A stretch of 64,000 nucleotides of DNA from Streptomyces naganishii JCM 4654 (GTDB lineage: Bacteria; Actinomycetota; Actinomycetes; Streptomycetales; Streptomycetaceae), in contig NZ_BMVF01000013.1 in the NCBI RefSeq assembly GCF_014650575.1, positions 165,164 through 229,163 on the forward strand, given 5' to 3'. Shown here piece after piece: positions 33,141 to 41,989 of the stretch; position 1 is the stretch's first letter, and each line of letters starts with the position of its first letter. A model generated the notes under the pieces. The model was not told where the DNA came from. It ran no database searches and was given only the letters and a program-made list of their open reading frames with translations. The position numbers and the translations under genes were made by a program.

Positions 33141-34271
33141 ATGGGCTCAATACCGGACGTGACTGATATTCACGGCACGTACGACGACCTCTTCTCCGCG
33201 GTGCCGGGCGCGCTGGCCGCGCTGCTCGACGCCGGTGACGCGGGCGGCTCCGTGGCCGTCTTCGTGGACGGCGAGCCCGTGGTCGACGTCTGGGGCGGAT
33301 TCGCCGACGGCGGGCGGACGGTGCCGTGGCGGCGCGACACGATCACGAACGTCTGGTCCGTCACCAAGACGATGACGGCGCTGTGCGCGCTGATCCTGGC
33401 CGACCGCGGCGCACTCGACCTCGACGCGCCGGTCGCCCGGCACTGGCCCGAGTTCGCCGCCGCGGGCAAGGAGAAGGTGCTGGTACGTCACCTGCTCTCG
33501 CACACCGCGGGCCTGCCCGAGTGGGACGCCCCGGTGACGTTGGAGGACCTCTGCGACTGGCAGGCCGCCACCTCGGCGCTGGCCGCGCAGGCCCCGCGCT
33601 GGGAGCCGGGGACCGACGGTGGATACCACTCGCTCACCCAGGGCTTCCTCGTCGGCGAGGTCGTGCGCCGGATCACCGGCCGAAGCGTCGGGCGCTTCCT
33701 CGCCGAGGAGGTGACCGGGCCACTGGGCGCGGACTTCCACATGGGCCTGTCCCCCGAGCACGACGACCGGGTCGCCCGCCTGGTCCCGCCGCCGGGGAAG
33801 GACGACGGCTACGCCGCGAGCGCTCGCGGGGCGGACGCGGCCCCCGCGTCCGGCACCGGGATCCGCGTGCGGGACGGCAACGGCATGGCGTGGCGCCGCG
33901 CGCAGATCCCCGCGGCGAGCGGGTTCGGCAACGCCCGCTCGGTCGCCCTCGTCCAGTCGGTCATGGCGTGCGGGGGGACCCTGAACGGCGTGCGCCTGCT
34001 GTCCGGGGCGGGCACCGAGCGCGCCCGGCAGGTCCAGTTCGAGGGCCAGGACCGCGTTCTGGGCATGCCGATGCGCTGGGGCCTGGGCTACGGCCTGTTC
34101 GGCACCACCTACGGCTGGGGTGGCTGGGGCGGCTCCCTGCTCATGATCGACCCCGACTCCCGCATGGCGGTGGCGTACGTGACCAACCAGATGCGCGAGC
34201 CCGCGGAGGAGACCCGGGGTCTCGACCTCGTGTTGTCCGCCTACGACGGTCTCCAGGGCCTGCGCCGCTGA
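33141..34271 (+). CDS. Serine beta-lactamase-fold hydrolase (class C / EstB type)
   Basis: 376 residues. The SxxK motif is Ser73-Val-Thr-Lys76 in NVWSVTKTMTALCAL. The YxN position is Tyr162-His-Ser (DGGYHSLTQGF), a substitution typical of esterase-like members rather than true beta-lactamases. A third conserved block is YGWGGWGGSLLMIDP in place of KTG. No signal peptide, so it is cytoplasmic and more likely an esterase or D-aminopeptidase-like enzyme than a resistance factor. The start is ambiguous between ATG 33141 and GTG 33159. It lies 45 bp after cydB, possibly co-transcribed. Confidence 0.82.
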   Translation: MGSIPDVTDIHGTYDDLFSAVPGALAALLDAGDAGGSVAVFVDGEPVVDVWGGFADGGRTVPWRRDTITNVWSVTKTMTALCALILADRGALDLDAPVARHWPEFAAAGKEKVLVRHLLSHTAGLPEWDAPVTLEDLCDWQAATSALAAQAPRWEPGTDGGYHSLTQGFLVGEVVRRITGRSVGRFLAEEVTGPLGADFHMGLSPEHDDRVARLVPPPGKDDGYAASARGADAAPASGTGIRVRDGNGMAWRRAQIPAASGFGNARSVALVQSVMACGGTLNGVRLLSGAGTERARQVQFEGQDRVLGMPMRWGLGYGLFGTTYGWGGWGGSLLMIDPDSRMAVAYVTNQMREPAEETRGLDLVLSAYDGLQGLRR

Positions 34272-34339
34272 CGGCGACAGCGACGGCGGCGCCCGGCCCG
34301 GCGGGCAACTCCCCGGCCTCCCCTACGGCCCCGGCGGGG

Positions 34340-34714
34340 TCAGTGGAAGCAGAGGCAGAACGGGTGGCCCGCCGGGTCGGCGTAGACCCGCCAGTTGGCC
34401 CCCGGGCGGACCTGGTCCGTGCGCTCCAGCACGGTCGCGCCGAGGGCGAGCGCCCGCTTCTCCTCCCCGTCGAGGTCGTCCACGTCGAAGTCCAGGTGGA
34501 GTTGCTGGGGACGCTCCTGACCCGGCCACTCGGGCGGCCGGTAGCCGTCCACCCGCTGGCAGGCCAGCGGCGTTCCCTCGAAGCCGTGCACCTCGACCCA
34601 GCCGGAATCCTCCTCGTCCCTGACGACCCGGCCGCCGAGGAGTTCGGCGTAGAACTCGGCGAGCCCCACCGGATCGGCACAGTCCAGCGCGATCGCCTGC
34701 AGCTTTCGGATCAC
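34340..34714 (-). CDS. VOC-family protein
   Basis: 124 residues. Motifs: LQAIALDCADPVGLAEFYAE at the start, QQLHLDFDVDDLDGEEKRAL in the middle and ANWRVYADPAGHPFCLCFH at the end. This is the compact single-chain VOC group very common in actinomycetes, with candidate ligands in the HLDF strand and the Asp-Pro-x-Gly-His end. The GTG at 34714 has GAAGG 9 nt upstream; a GTG at 34723 is too close to that site. Function unknown. Confidence 0.82.
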   Translation of the reverse strand: MIRKLQAIALDCADPVGLAEFYAELLGGRVVRDEEDSGWVEVHGFEGTPLACQRVDGYRPPEWPGQERPQQLHLDFDVDDLDGEEKRALALGATVLERTDQVRPGANWRVYADPAGHPFCLCFH

Positions 34715-34910
34715 TTGCGGCACCCTTCGCTCTGCGGCCACTTCCGTGGCTCCCCGTACGGGAGGGGTCGTACCCATGACCGCCGCGGACATGCGCGGCG
34801 GTGCCTCGTCCCCGCGCCGGCGACGGCCCCGGCGACGGCAGGATCCGGTACGCCCGGCGGACGACGGCGGCCCGCCCAGCCGACTGTGCCGGACGTCACA
34901 CACATGGTCG

Positions 34911-34927
34911 TACCTACCAGTCGGTAC
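34911..34927. promoter_or_regulatory. TetR-type operator candidate
   Basis: TACCTACCAGTCGGTAC: the TACC and GGTA half-sites and the overall layout match operators of many TetR/AcrR repressors. It lies 33 bp upstream of the oxidoreductase ATG, overlapping the likely promoter. No TetR gene is adjacent. Confidence 0.5.
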
Positions 34928-34959
34928 GCTGCGGCGAGCCGTACTCGACAGGAGGCGTG

Positions 34960-35967
34960 ATGTCCGCGACCAACCGCCAAGTCCGTCTGGCCGCCCGCCC
35001 GGTGGGCGAAGTGAAGCCGGAGGACTGGGAACTCCTCGACGGGCCCGTCGAGGAGCCCGGTCCCGGCCGCTTCGCCGGTCGCACCCGCGTCATCTCCCTC
35101 GACCCCGCGATGCGGGGCTGGCTGGACGACCGTCCCTCCTACCTCCCGCCCGTGGCCATCGGCGAGGTGATGCGCGCCGGGTCGGTCATCGAGGTCACCG
35201 CCTCCCACCACCCCGGTTTCCAGCCGGGCGACCATGTGGTCGGCACCTTCGGCGTGCAGGAGTACGTGGTCTCCGACGGCAGGGGCGCCATGAAGATCGA
35301 CACCGCGCTCGCCCCGCCCTCCACGTACCTCGGCGCGCTGGGCATGCCCGGCATGACCGCCTACTTCGGCCTGCTGGAGGTGGGGGCGCTCAAGGAGGGC
35401 GAGACGGTCGTGGTGTCGGGGGCGGCCGGGGCGGTGGGCACCATCGTGGGCCAGATCGCGAAGGTCAAGGGCTGCAGGGTGGTGGGCATCGCCGGCGGAC
35501 CGGCGAAGTGCGCGATGCTGACGGAGGAGCTGGGATTCGACGCGGCGGTCGACTACCGCGCCGAGGACGTCCGCAGGGCCCTGCGCCGGCACGCCCCCGA
35601 CGGCATCGACGTCTACTTCGACAACGTGGGAGGAGACATCCTCGACGCGGCCCTGACCCGGCTGGCGATGCACGCGCGTGTCGTGGTCTGCGGCGCCATC
35701 AGCCAGTACAACAACGCCACGCCGGTCAAGGGCCCGTCCAACTACCTCTCGCTGCTGGTGCGCCGGGCCCGTATGGAGGGTTTCGTCGTGTTCGACTACG
35801 CCGAGCGTTACGCGCGGGCCGCGCGGGACATCTCCGCCTGGATCGGCGCCGGCCGCGTCAAGGTCAGGGAACATGTGGTCAGGGGCAGTGTGGACGACTT
35901 CCCCGGGACGTTGCAGATGCTGTTCCGCGGGGAGAACACCGGCAAGCTCGTCCTCGAACTGGCGTGA
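34960..35967 (+). CDS. Zinc-free NADP-dependent medium-chain oxidoreductase
   Basis: 335 residues. Cofactor-binding block VVVSGAAGAVGTIVGQIAK and the GMPGMTAYFGLLEVG helix are typical of the leukotriene B4 dehydrogenase / curcumin reductase (CurA-like) group, which reduces enone double bonds with NADPH. The zinc-binding cysteines of alcohol dehydrogenases are absent. GVQEYVVSD and FDNVGGDILDAAL fit the same group. ATG at 34960 has a perfect AGGAGG 4 nt upstream. The stop overlaps or abuts the carboxylase gene, so both probably act on acyl or enoyl substrates of one pathway. Confidence 0.9.
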   Translation: MSATNRQVRLAARPVGEVKPEDWELLDGPVEEPGPGRFAGRTRVISLDPAMRGWLDDRPSYLPPVAIGEVMRAGSVIEVTASHHPGFQPGDHVVGTFGVQEYVVSDGRGAMKIDTALAPPSTYLGALGMPGMTAYFGLLEVGALKEGETVVVSGAAGAVGTIVGQIAKVKGCRVVGIAGGPAKCAMLTEELGFDAAVDYRAEDVRRALRRHAPDGIDVYFDNVGGDILDAALTRLAMHARVVVCGAISQYNNATPVKGPSNYLSLLVRRARMEGFVVFDYAERYARAARDISAWIGAGRVKVREHVVRGSVDDFPGTLQMLFRGENTGKLVLELA

Positions 35968-35972
35968 CCGCC

Positions 35973-38900
35973 ATGACCGTTGGGCCCCGGGACGGCCCGA
36001 TCCGCAAGCTCCTGGTGGCGAACCGGGGCGAGGTCGCCTGCCGTGTCCTCAGGGCGGCCCGGGCCCTCGGGATCGCGACGGTGGGCGTGCGGTCGGCCGA
36101 CGACGCGGCCTGCCTCCACGTCCGGCGCTGCGACGAGGTCCAGGTGCTGGCCGGCACCGGTCCCGCCGCCTACCTGGACGTGGCGGCGGTGGTGAAAGCC
36201 GCCGTCGACGCGGGCGCGGACGCGCTGCACCCGGGGTACGGGTTCCTGTCCGAGAGCCCCGAACTCGCCCGAGCCTGCCGGGACGCCGGCGTCCTGCTGG
36301 TCGGCCCCGCCGCCGAGACGCTGGAGCTCTTCGGGGACAAGGCCCGCGCACGCCGGCTGGCCGCGGACACCGGAGTTCCGGTGCTGCCGGGCACCCACCG
36401 TCCCACCACCGTCGGCGAGATGCTGTCCTTCTGGGACCGCGAGGCGGCCGAACTGGGCCCCGGGGCGGCCGTCGTCGTCAAGGCGGTGTCCGGCGGCGGT
36501 GGCCGGGGTGTGCGCGTGGCCCGCGACCGGGCCGAGGTCGAGCGGGCCTTCACCGAGTGCACCGCCGAGGCACGGCAGGCCTTCGGCAACGGCGACCTCT
36601 ACATCGAGCGCTACCTGCCCCGCGCCCACCACGTGGAGGTGCAGCTCGTCGGTGACCGGCACGGACGGGTCACCCATCTGTGGGACCGGGACTGCAGCAT
36701 CCAGCGCCGCCACCAGAAGCTGATCGAGTCGGCCCCGAGCAGGGTCCTGTCCGGTGCGGCACGCGCGCGGATGCTCGAGGCGGCCGTGCGCCTCGGCGCG
36801 ACGGCGCGCGTGACCGGGCCGGCCACCGTCGAGTTCCTAGCGCGGCCGGACGGCGGCTTCTGCTTCATCGAGACCAACCCCCGCCTCCAGGTCGAGCACA
36901 CCGTGACCGAGGAGGTGCTCGGCATCGACCTCGTCGTCCTGCAACTGCGGCTCGCCGGCGGCGCATCGCTGGCGGACCTGGGTCTTGAGCAGGACGGCGT
37001 GCCCGCCCCGCGGGGTCACGCCGTCCAGGTGCGCGTCAACGCGGAGGAACCGCGCCCCGGCGGCGAGGTCGTCGCCTCCACCGGCACCCTCACCGAGTTC
37101 GAGACCCCGACGGGCGCCGGGGTGCGCGTCGAGGCGGCGGGCTACCGCGGTCTCACCCTCAACCCCCGCTACGACTCCCTGCTGGCGAAGGTGATCACCC
37201 ACGGCCCCGACGCCGAGGCGGCCGTGCGGCTCGCCTCCCACGCCCTCGCCGAGTGCCGTATCGAAGGGGTGCGGACCAACCTGGCGTTCCAGCGGGCCGT
37301 CCTCGCGCACCCCGACTTCGCCGCGGGCGCCTGCGACACCGCGTGGGTCGAGCGCAACACCGAGGCGCTGCTGCGACGGGCCGCCGACTTCGAACCCGTC
37401 CCCTCTCCCCCACCGGCCGAAGACCTTTCCGGCGGCGGGGACCGAAGCGCCCTGCCCGGCGGCCATGCGGTCCGGGCGCCCCTGGGCGGTGTCCTTTGCG
37501 CGGTCGACGTGGTGCCGGGGCAGGCGGTGGCGCGCGGCGACGCGCTGTTCACCGTGGAGGCCATGAAGATGCAGTACCCGGTCCGGGCGCCGGCGGCCGG
37601 GGTGGTCGTCGCCGTCACGGTCCCGCCCGGCGAGACGGTGAGTGAGGGTGACGCCCTCGTCGTCCTGCGACTGACCGGGGACGCCGCCGAGGACGCGGAC
37701 GGCGACGGCTCGCGCGCCGATCCCGCCCGCATACGGCCGGACCTGGAAGCGCTGCTGGAGGGACGGCGGCGAAGGCTGGACGAGGCCCGGCCCGACGCGG
37801 TCGCCCGACGGCACCGGCGCGGGCAGCGCACCGCGCGGGAGAACATCGCCGCCGTCACCGACGACGGCCTGCTCGTGGAGTACGGCGGTTTCGCGGTCGC
37901 CGCCCAGCGCGGCCGGCGTGAACTGGCCGACCTGGAGGCCAAGTCCCCGGCGGACGGCATCGTCACCGGCCTGGGCCGCGTCAACGGCGACGTCTTCCCG
38001 GAGGACCGCTCGACCTGCGCCGTGCTGGCGTACGACTACACGGTGATGGCCGGGACCCAGGGGTACCACAACCACCGGAAGACCGATCGTCTGCTGGAGA
38101 TCGCCCACCGGCGGCGGCATCCGGTGATCCTCTTCGCGGAGGGCGGAGGCGGCAGGCCCAACGACACCGACGTGCCGGTCGTGGCGGGGCTGCATCTGAC
38201 GACCTTCGTCTCCATGGGCCGGCTCAGCGGTACGGTCCCCACCATCGGCATCGCGGCCGGACGGTGCTTCGCCGGAAACGCCGCCCTGCTGGGCACCTGC
38301 GACGTCGTCATCGCCACACGGGACTCCACGATCGGCATGGGCGGGCCGGCGATGATCGAGGGCGGCGGCCTGGGTTCCTTCACGCCCGAGGAGGTCGGCC
38401 CGGTCGCGGTGCACAGCCGCAACGGCGTGGTGGACGTGGTCGTCGCGGACGAGGCCGAGGCGGCGGCGGTCGCCCGCCGGTACCTGAGCTACTTCCAGGG
38501 CGGCCTGCCGGAGTTCGAGGCGCCCGATCAGCGGGCGCTGCGCCACGTCGTGCCCGAGAACCGCAAGCACGTGTACGACGTGCGCGAGGTCCTCACGGGG
38601 CTCTTCGACCTCGGCTCGGTCCTGGAACTGCGGGCCGGGTTCGGCACCGCGGCCGTCACCGCGCTGGCCCGTCTAGACGGCAGGCCGGTCGGGGTCGTCG
38701 CCAACCAGCCGTCGGCGGGCGGCGGCGCCCTCGACGCGTGGGCCGCGGACAAGATCGCCCGGTTCCTCCAGCTCTGCGACGCCTACGCGCTGCCCGTCGT
38801 GTCCCTGTGCGACACCCCGGGGTTCATGGTCGGACCGGAGTCCGAGAAGCAGGCGGCCGTGCGGCACTTCTCGCGCCTGTTCGTCCTCGGCGCGAACATG

Positions 38901-39296
38901 ACCGTGCCCGTGGTCACGGTCGTCCTGCGCAAGGCGTACGGGCTGGGTGCCATGGCCATGGCGGCCGGCGGCTTCCACAACACCGCGATGACCGTCAGCT
39001 GGCCGACCGGGGAGTTCGGCGGCATGGGCATCGAGGGGGCCGTGCGGCTCGGCGCGCGGGACTACCTCGCGGCGATCGGCGATCCGGCGGAGCGGCAGCG
39101 CGAGTTCGACAGGCTCGTCGCCCTCGGCTACGAGCAGGGCGGCGCGGTCAACGCCGCCCGCCACCTGGAGATCGACGAGGTGATCGACCCGGCGGAGACC
39201 CGGGCGGTCGTCGCGGCCGCCCTCCTCGCCAGGCCCGCGCCGGCGCGGGACCACTGGGTCAACAGCGAGCGCCGGCCCTGCGTCGACACCTGGTGA
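35973..39296 (+). CDS. Single-chain acyl-CoA carboxylase (BC-BCCP-CT fusion)
   Basis: 1107 residues. Biotin carboxylase domain ~8-455: KLLVANRGEVACRVLRAAR, ADALHPGYGFLSE, VKAVSGGGGRGVRV and FIETNPRLQVEHTVTE. Biotin carrier ~490-560 with biotinyl Lys532 in VEAMKMQYPV; the usual H/E after MKM is Gln. Carboxyltransferase ~590-1100: TAREN, MAGTQGYHNHRKTDR, SLCDTPGFMVG and KAYGLGAMAMAAGG. The layout matches the single-chain long-chain acyl-CoA carboxylases of actinobacteria, which carboxylate acyl-CoAs of varying length. Start ATG 35973 is preferred; GTG 35964, overlapping the upstream stop, is in frame. The coupled enoyl reductase suggests a shared acyl-CoA route, possibly making an extender unit or degrading an unusual acid. 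Confidence 0.9.
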   Translation: MTVGPRDGPIRKLLVANRGEVACRVLRAARALGIATVGVRSADDAACLHVRRCDEVQVLAGTGPAAYLDVAAVVKAAVDAGADALHPGYGFLSESPELARACRDAGVLLVGPAAETLELFGDKARARRLAADTGVPVLPGTHRPTTVGEMLSFWDREAAELGPGAAVVVKAVSGGGGRGVRVARDRAEVERAFTECTAEARQAFGNGDLYIERYLPRAHHVEVQLVGDRHGRVTHLWDRDCSIQRRHQKLIESAPSRVLSGAARARMLEAAVRLGATARVTGPATVEFLARPDGGFCFIETNPRLQVEHTVTEEVLGIDLVVLQLRLAGGASLADLGLEQDGVPAPRGHAVQVRVNAEEPRPGGEVVASTGTLTEFETPTGAGVRVEAAGYRGLTLNPRYDSLLAKVITHGPDAEAAVRLASHALAECRIEGVRTNLAFQRAVLAHPDFAAGACDTAWVERNTEALLRRAADFEPVPSPPPAEDLSGGGDRSALPGGHAVRAPLGGVLCAVDVVPGQAVARGDALFTVEAMKMQYPVRAPAAGVVVAVTVPPGETVSEGDALVVLRLTGDAAEDADGDGSRADPARIRPDLEALLEGRRRRLDEARPDAVARRHRRGQRTARENIAAVTDDGLLVEYGGFAVAAQRGRRELADLEAKSPADGIVTGLGRVNGDVFPEDRSTCAVLAYDYTVMAGTQGYHNHRKTDRLLEIAHRRRHPVILFAEGGGGRPNDTDVPVVAGLHLTTFVSMGRLSGTVPTIGIAAGRCFAGNAALLGTCDVVIATRDSTIGMGGPAMIEGGGLGSFTPEEVGPVAVHSRNGVVDVVVADEAEAAAVARRYLSYFQGGLPEFEAPDQRALRHVVPENRKHVYDVREVLTGLFDLGSVLELRAGFGTAAVTALARLDGRPVGVVANQPSAGGGALDAWAADKIARFLQLCDAYALPVVSLCDTPGFMVGPESEKQAAVRHFSRLFVLGANMTVPVVTVVLRKAYGLGAMAMAAGGFHNTAMTVSWPTGEFGGMGIEGAVRLGARDYLAAIGDPAERQREFDRLVALGYEQGGAVNAARHLEIDEVIDPAETRAVVAAALLARPAPARDHWVNSERRPCVDTW

Positions 39297-39379
39297 GGTG
39301 CGAGCCGGGGCTTCCGGCCGCGGTTCACGCGGCCGGGAGCCCTGGGCGCGGTCGACGCCGTGTGCGGGAGGAAGTCGCG

Positions 39380-39400
39380 GGCTCCCGGCTTCCCGGAGCC
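39380..39400. terminator. Hairpin between convergent genes
   Basis: GGCTCC (39380-39385) pairs with GGAGCC (39395-39400), extended by GG/CC across a bulged C. It lies in the 183-bp gap between the convergent carboxylase and SEDS genes and could terminate both. The rest of the gap shows nothing recognisable. Confidence 0.45.
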
Positions 39401-39479
39401 GCTGTTCCAGGCCTCGCGCGGCCGCAGTTCGGATTCCGCTGGACCGGAGCGGGTCGCGGCCGGCGGGCCGGGGCGCGGG

Positions 39480-40928
39480 TCATGTACGGACCAGTTGAGT
39501 CTGCGCGGCACTCGGGTCCGTGGCCGTGGCCGGGGCCGGGCGGCGGGCGGTGTCGCTCACCTTGATGAGGAGGGCGACCAGGAGCCAGTTGGCCACCATG
39601 GAGGAACCGCCCTGGGCGAGGAACGGCAGGGCCTTGCCCGTGAGGGGGATCAGACCGGTGACCCCGCCGGCGACGACGAAGACCTGGAGCACGAGGGAGG
39701 TGGCCAGTCCGGCGGCGAGGAGCTTGCCGAAGGGGTCGGTCACCGTGACGGCGGTGCGCAGGCCGCGTTCGGCGAGCAGCGCGTAGAGGAGCAGGACGAC
39801 GGTCACGCCGGTCAGGCCGAGCTCCTCCCCCACGGTGGTGAGGATGAAGTCGCTGCGCCCGGCGAAGCCGATGAGCTCCGGGTGGCCCTGTCCGAGCCCG
39901 GAGCCGAGCATGCCTCCGGAGCCGAAGCTGAACAGGGCCTGGGCGGCCTGGTCGGAGACGAGTCCGGCGGGGCGCTGCGCGGGAGGCAGGTAGATGTCCA
40001 TCGGGTGCAGCCAGGCGACGACGCGGCCGTGGACGTGGGGTTCGAAGGAGCCGACGACGAAGGCGCCGACGGCGAACAGCAGGACGCCGCACAGCACCCA
40101 GCTCGTGCGCTCGGTGGCCGCGTACAGCATGATCACGAACAGGCCGAAGAAGATGAGCGACGTGCCGAGGTCCCGTTCGAAGACCAGGACGAGCAGGCTG
40201 AGCATCCACACGGCGGCGACCGGTCCGAGCTGGCGGCCGCGCGGCAGGTACAGGCCCATGACACGGCGGCCGGACAGGGCCAGCGCGTCCCGGCGCAGGG
40301 TCAGGTATCCGGCGAAGAACACCACGATGACGATCTTGACGAACTCGCCCGGCTGGAAGGACAACGGCCCGATGAACACCCACCGTTTGGCGCCGTAGAC
40401 GTCGCCGGGCGAGAAGGCCGGGGCCATCAGCAGGACCAGCCCGACGGTGATGGTGAGGTACGGGTACCGCTGGAGCCGGCGGTGGTCCCGGAACACCGCG
40501 ACCGCCGCGGCGAACACCGCCATCGCGATGGCGCACCACGTCATCTGGCCGGGAGCGGCGGCCGCCGAGCGGTAGTGGGCCGCGTAGGCGATGTCCAGGC
40601 GGTGGACGAGGACCAGCCCGAGGCCGCTCAGCAGGGTGGCCAGGGGCAGGATCAGCGGGTCGGCGTACGGCGCGAAGCGGCGGACGGCGAGGTGGCCAGC
40701 CAGCGGCAGCGCGGCGGCAGCCGCCCATCGCGGCGCGAAGCCGGGGGGCAGGGCGCCTCTGACGGCCAGTTCCGTCTCCGCGTAGCCGTATCCGCAGATG
40801 AGTACGGCGGCGAGTACGAGCACCAGCTCCTGGGCGCGTGGACGCGTCATCGGCTGCCGGGCGCGTGGATTCGGTGCCCGCCAGGCCGGCACGCGCTCGC
40901 CGGCGCGTGACGCACGTCGAGTGCTCAT
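39480..40928 (-). CDS. SEDS-family (FtsW/RodA) peptidoglycan glycosyltransferase, copy 1
   Basis: 482 residues, about eleven to twelve membrane segments. SEDS motifs: FIGPLSFQPGEFVKIVIV, VFERDLGTSLIFFGLF, SFGSGGMLGSGLGQGHPE, RSDFILTTVGEELGLTG with the conserved Asp, and GLIPLTGKALPFLAQGGSSM. SEDS proteins polymerise lipid II outside the membrane, normally with a class B PBP; none is encoded nearby. The layout (long N-terminus, FLAQGGSSM) fits the third SEDS class of Streptomyces rather than canonical FtsW. ATG 40928 has GAGGGG 6 nt upstream. A TTGCGCAA palindrome lies 59 bp upstream, shared with the divergent lysozyme-fold gene. Confidence 0.9.
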   Translation of the reverse strand: MSTRRASRAGERVPAWRAPNPRARQPMTRPRAQELVLVLAAVLICGYGYAETELAVRGALPPGFAPRWAAAAALPLAGHLAVRRFAPYADPLILPLATLLSGLGLVLVHRLDIAYAAHYRSAAAAPGQMTWCAIAMAVFAAAVAVFRDHRRLQRYPYLTITVGLVLLMAPAFSPGDVYGAKRWVFIGPLSFQPGEFVKIVIVVFFAGYLTLRRDALALSGRRVMGLYLPRGRQLGPVAAVWMLSLLVLVFERDLGTSLIFFGLFVIMLYAATERTSWVLCGVLLFAVGAFVVGSFEPHVHGRVVAWLHPMDIYLPPAQRPAGLVSDQAAQALFSFGSGGMLGSGLGQGHPELIGFAGRSDFILTTVGEELGLTGVTVVLLLYALLAERGLRTAVTVTDPFGKLLAAGLATSLVLQVFVVAGGVTGLIPLTGKALPFLAQGGSSMVANWLLVALLIKVSDTARRPAPATATDPSAAQTQLVRT

Positions 40929-40986
40929 GCCGTCCCCTCGGTGGACCGCGGTCCGTCGTCCGGGGTCCGCCACGATCAATATACAC

Positions 40987-41004
40987 TTGCGCAATAACGC
41001 AACT
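40987..41004. promoter_or_regulatory. Shared SEDS-island palindrome, site A
   Basis: TTGCGCAA (40987-40994), followed by a second half-site ACGCAACT (40997-41004). TTGCG and CGCAA also pair as a larger inverted repeat. It lies in the AT-rich divergent promoter region of SEDS copy 1 and the lysozyme-fold gene. Related sites occur at 41966, 44634 and 46471. Confidence 0.55.
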
Positions 41005-41031
41005 GTAGGTCGTGGGGACGGAGAAGCCGGC

Positions 41032-41904
41032 GTGGCAGTACGGAGGCGGCCGGGCAGGTGGCTGGTGGCCGTGGGGATGGGTCTGGCACTGGCCCTGGCG
41101 GGATATCTGGTCGTCCGGTACAACTGGCCGTCGCCGGCCGAGGGGTGCACGGCACGCGGAGCGGACGGCACGACCGTCACGCTCGACGTCGGCCAGGCGG
41201 CCAACGCGGCGACCATCGCGGCGGTGGCCCGCTCCCGCGGACTGCCGGAACGGGCGGTGACCATCGCCCTGGCGACCGCGATCCAGGAGTCCAAGCTCCG
41301 CGACATCGACTACGGCGACCGAGACTCCCTCGGCCTCTTCCAGCAGCGCCCGTCGCAGGGCTGGGGAACCCCCGCCCAGGTACTGGATCCGGTCCACGCG
41401 ACGGGGAAGTTCTACGACGCCCTCGTCAACGTGCCCGGCTACCTGGGCCTGTCCGTGACGGCCGCCGCGCAGCAGGTCCAGCACAGCGGTTACCCGCAGG
41501 CGTACGCCCAGCACGAGGACACGGCGGCACTCCTGGCCGCCGCGCTGACCGGGCGCGAGGGCGCCGCCATGACCTGCACGCTGACCGGGTCCGACGCTCA
41601 TCCCTCCACGCAGCAGGGAGGCATGACGGTCACTCAGGCCGCACGGCGGGAGTTCGGACCCGGCCTGCCACCGCCCTCGTCCGCCGGCTCCGGCACCGTC
41701 ACCTACGCGGTCCCTGACGCGCGGACGGGCTGGACCGTCGCCGTGTGGATGGTGTGTCACGCCGCCGAGTTCCACCTCACCTCCGTGGCCTTCGGCGACC
41801 GCGAGTGGAGCAGCACCAAGTCGGACCGGGGCTGGGTGCGCCGCGACGCCGGGGCGGGGCAGGCGGGCACGGTGGTCGCCGTCGCCGCTCCCACCGCCGC
41901 CTGA
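41032..41904 (+). CDS. Membrane-anchored lysozyme-fold (SLT-like) protein
   Basis: 290 residues. One N-terminal membrane segment (about 10-30), then an extracytoplasmic domain. The core ALATAIQESKLRDIDYGDRD, followed by SLGLFQQRPSQGWGTPAQVL and VHATGKFYDALV, has the Glu-Ser and GLFQQR pattern of soluble lytic transglycosylase/lysozyme folds. Databases sometimes call these heavy-metal transporters, for which I see no support. Four Cys occur (GCTARG, MTCTL, VCHAAE), probably disulfides. GTG 41032 has GGAG 9 nt upstream. Divergent from SEDS copy 1 and followed by SEDS copy 2, so a role in peptidoglycan cleavage or remodelling is likely. Confidence 0.72.
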   Translation: MAVRRRPGRWLVAVGMGLALALAGYLVVRYNWPSPAEGCTARGADGTTVTLDVGQAANAATIAAVARSRGLPERAVTIALATAIQESKLRDIDYGDRDSLGLFQQRPSQGWGTPAQVLDPVHATGKFYDALVNVPGYLGLSVTAAAQQVQHSGYPQAYAQHEDTAALLAAALTGREGAAMTCTLTGSDAHPSTQQGGMTVTQAARREFGPGLPPPSSAGSGTVTYAVPDARTGWTVAVWMVCHAAEFHLTSVAFGDREWSSTKSDRGWVRRDAGAGQAGTVVAVAAPTAA

Positions 41905-41965
41905 ACCCGCAGGGAACGCCCGCCGACGGCCAACGCGCCAGCCACGGGCCTGCACAATCAAATAA

Positions 41966-41974
41966 CTGCGCAAC
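41966..41974 (+). promoter_or_regulatory. Shared SEDS-island palindrome, site B
   Basis: CTGCGCAAC in an AT-rich stretch (41956-41982), 15 bp before the GTG of SEDS copy 2; one mismatch to TTGCGCAA. TATTAA just downstream (41975-41980) could be the -10 box of a nearly leaderless message. Confidence 0.5.
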
Positions 41975-41989
41975 TATTAAAGTGTCCCC

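Noticed and set aside
33141..34271. Beta-lactam resistance gene
   Set aside because: No export signal, YHS instead of YxN and no KTG; more like an EstB-type esterase.
41032..41904. Heavy-metal transporter (a label sometimes used for this family)
   Set aside because: Only one membrane segment and a lysozyme-like core; no metal-binding CxxC.
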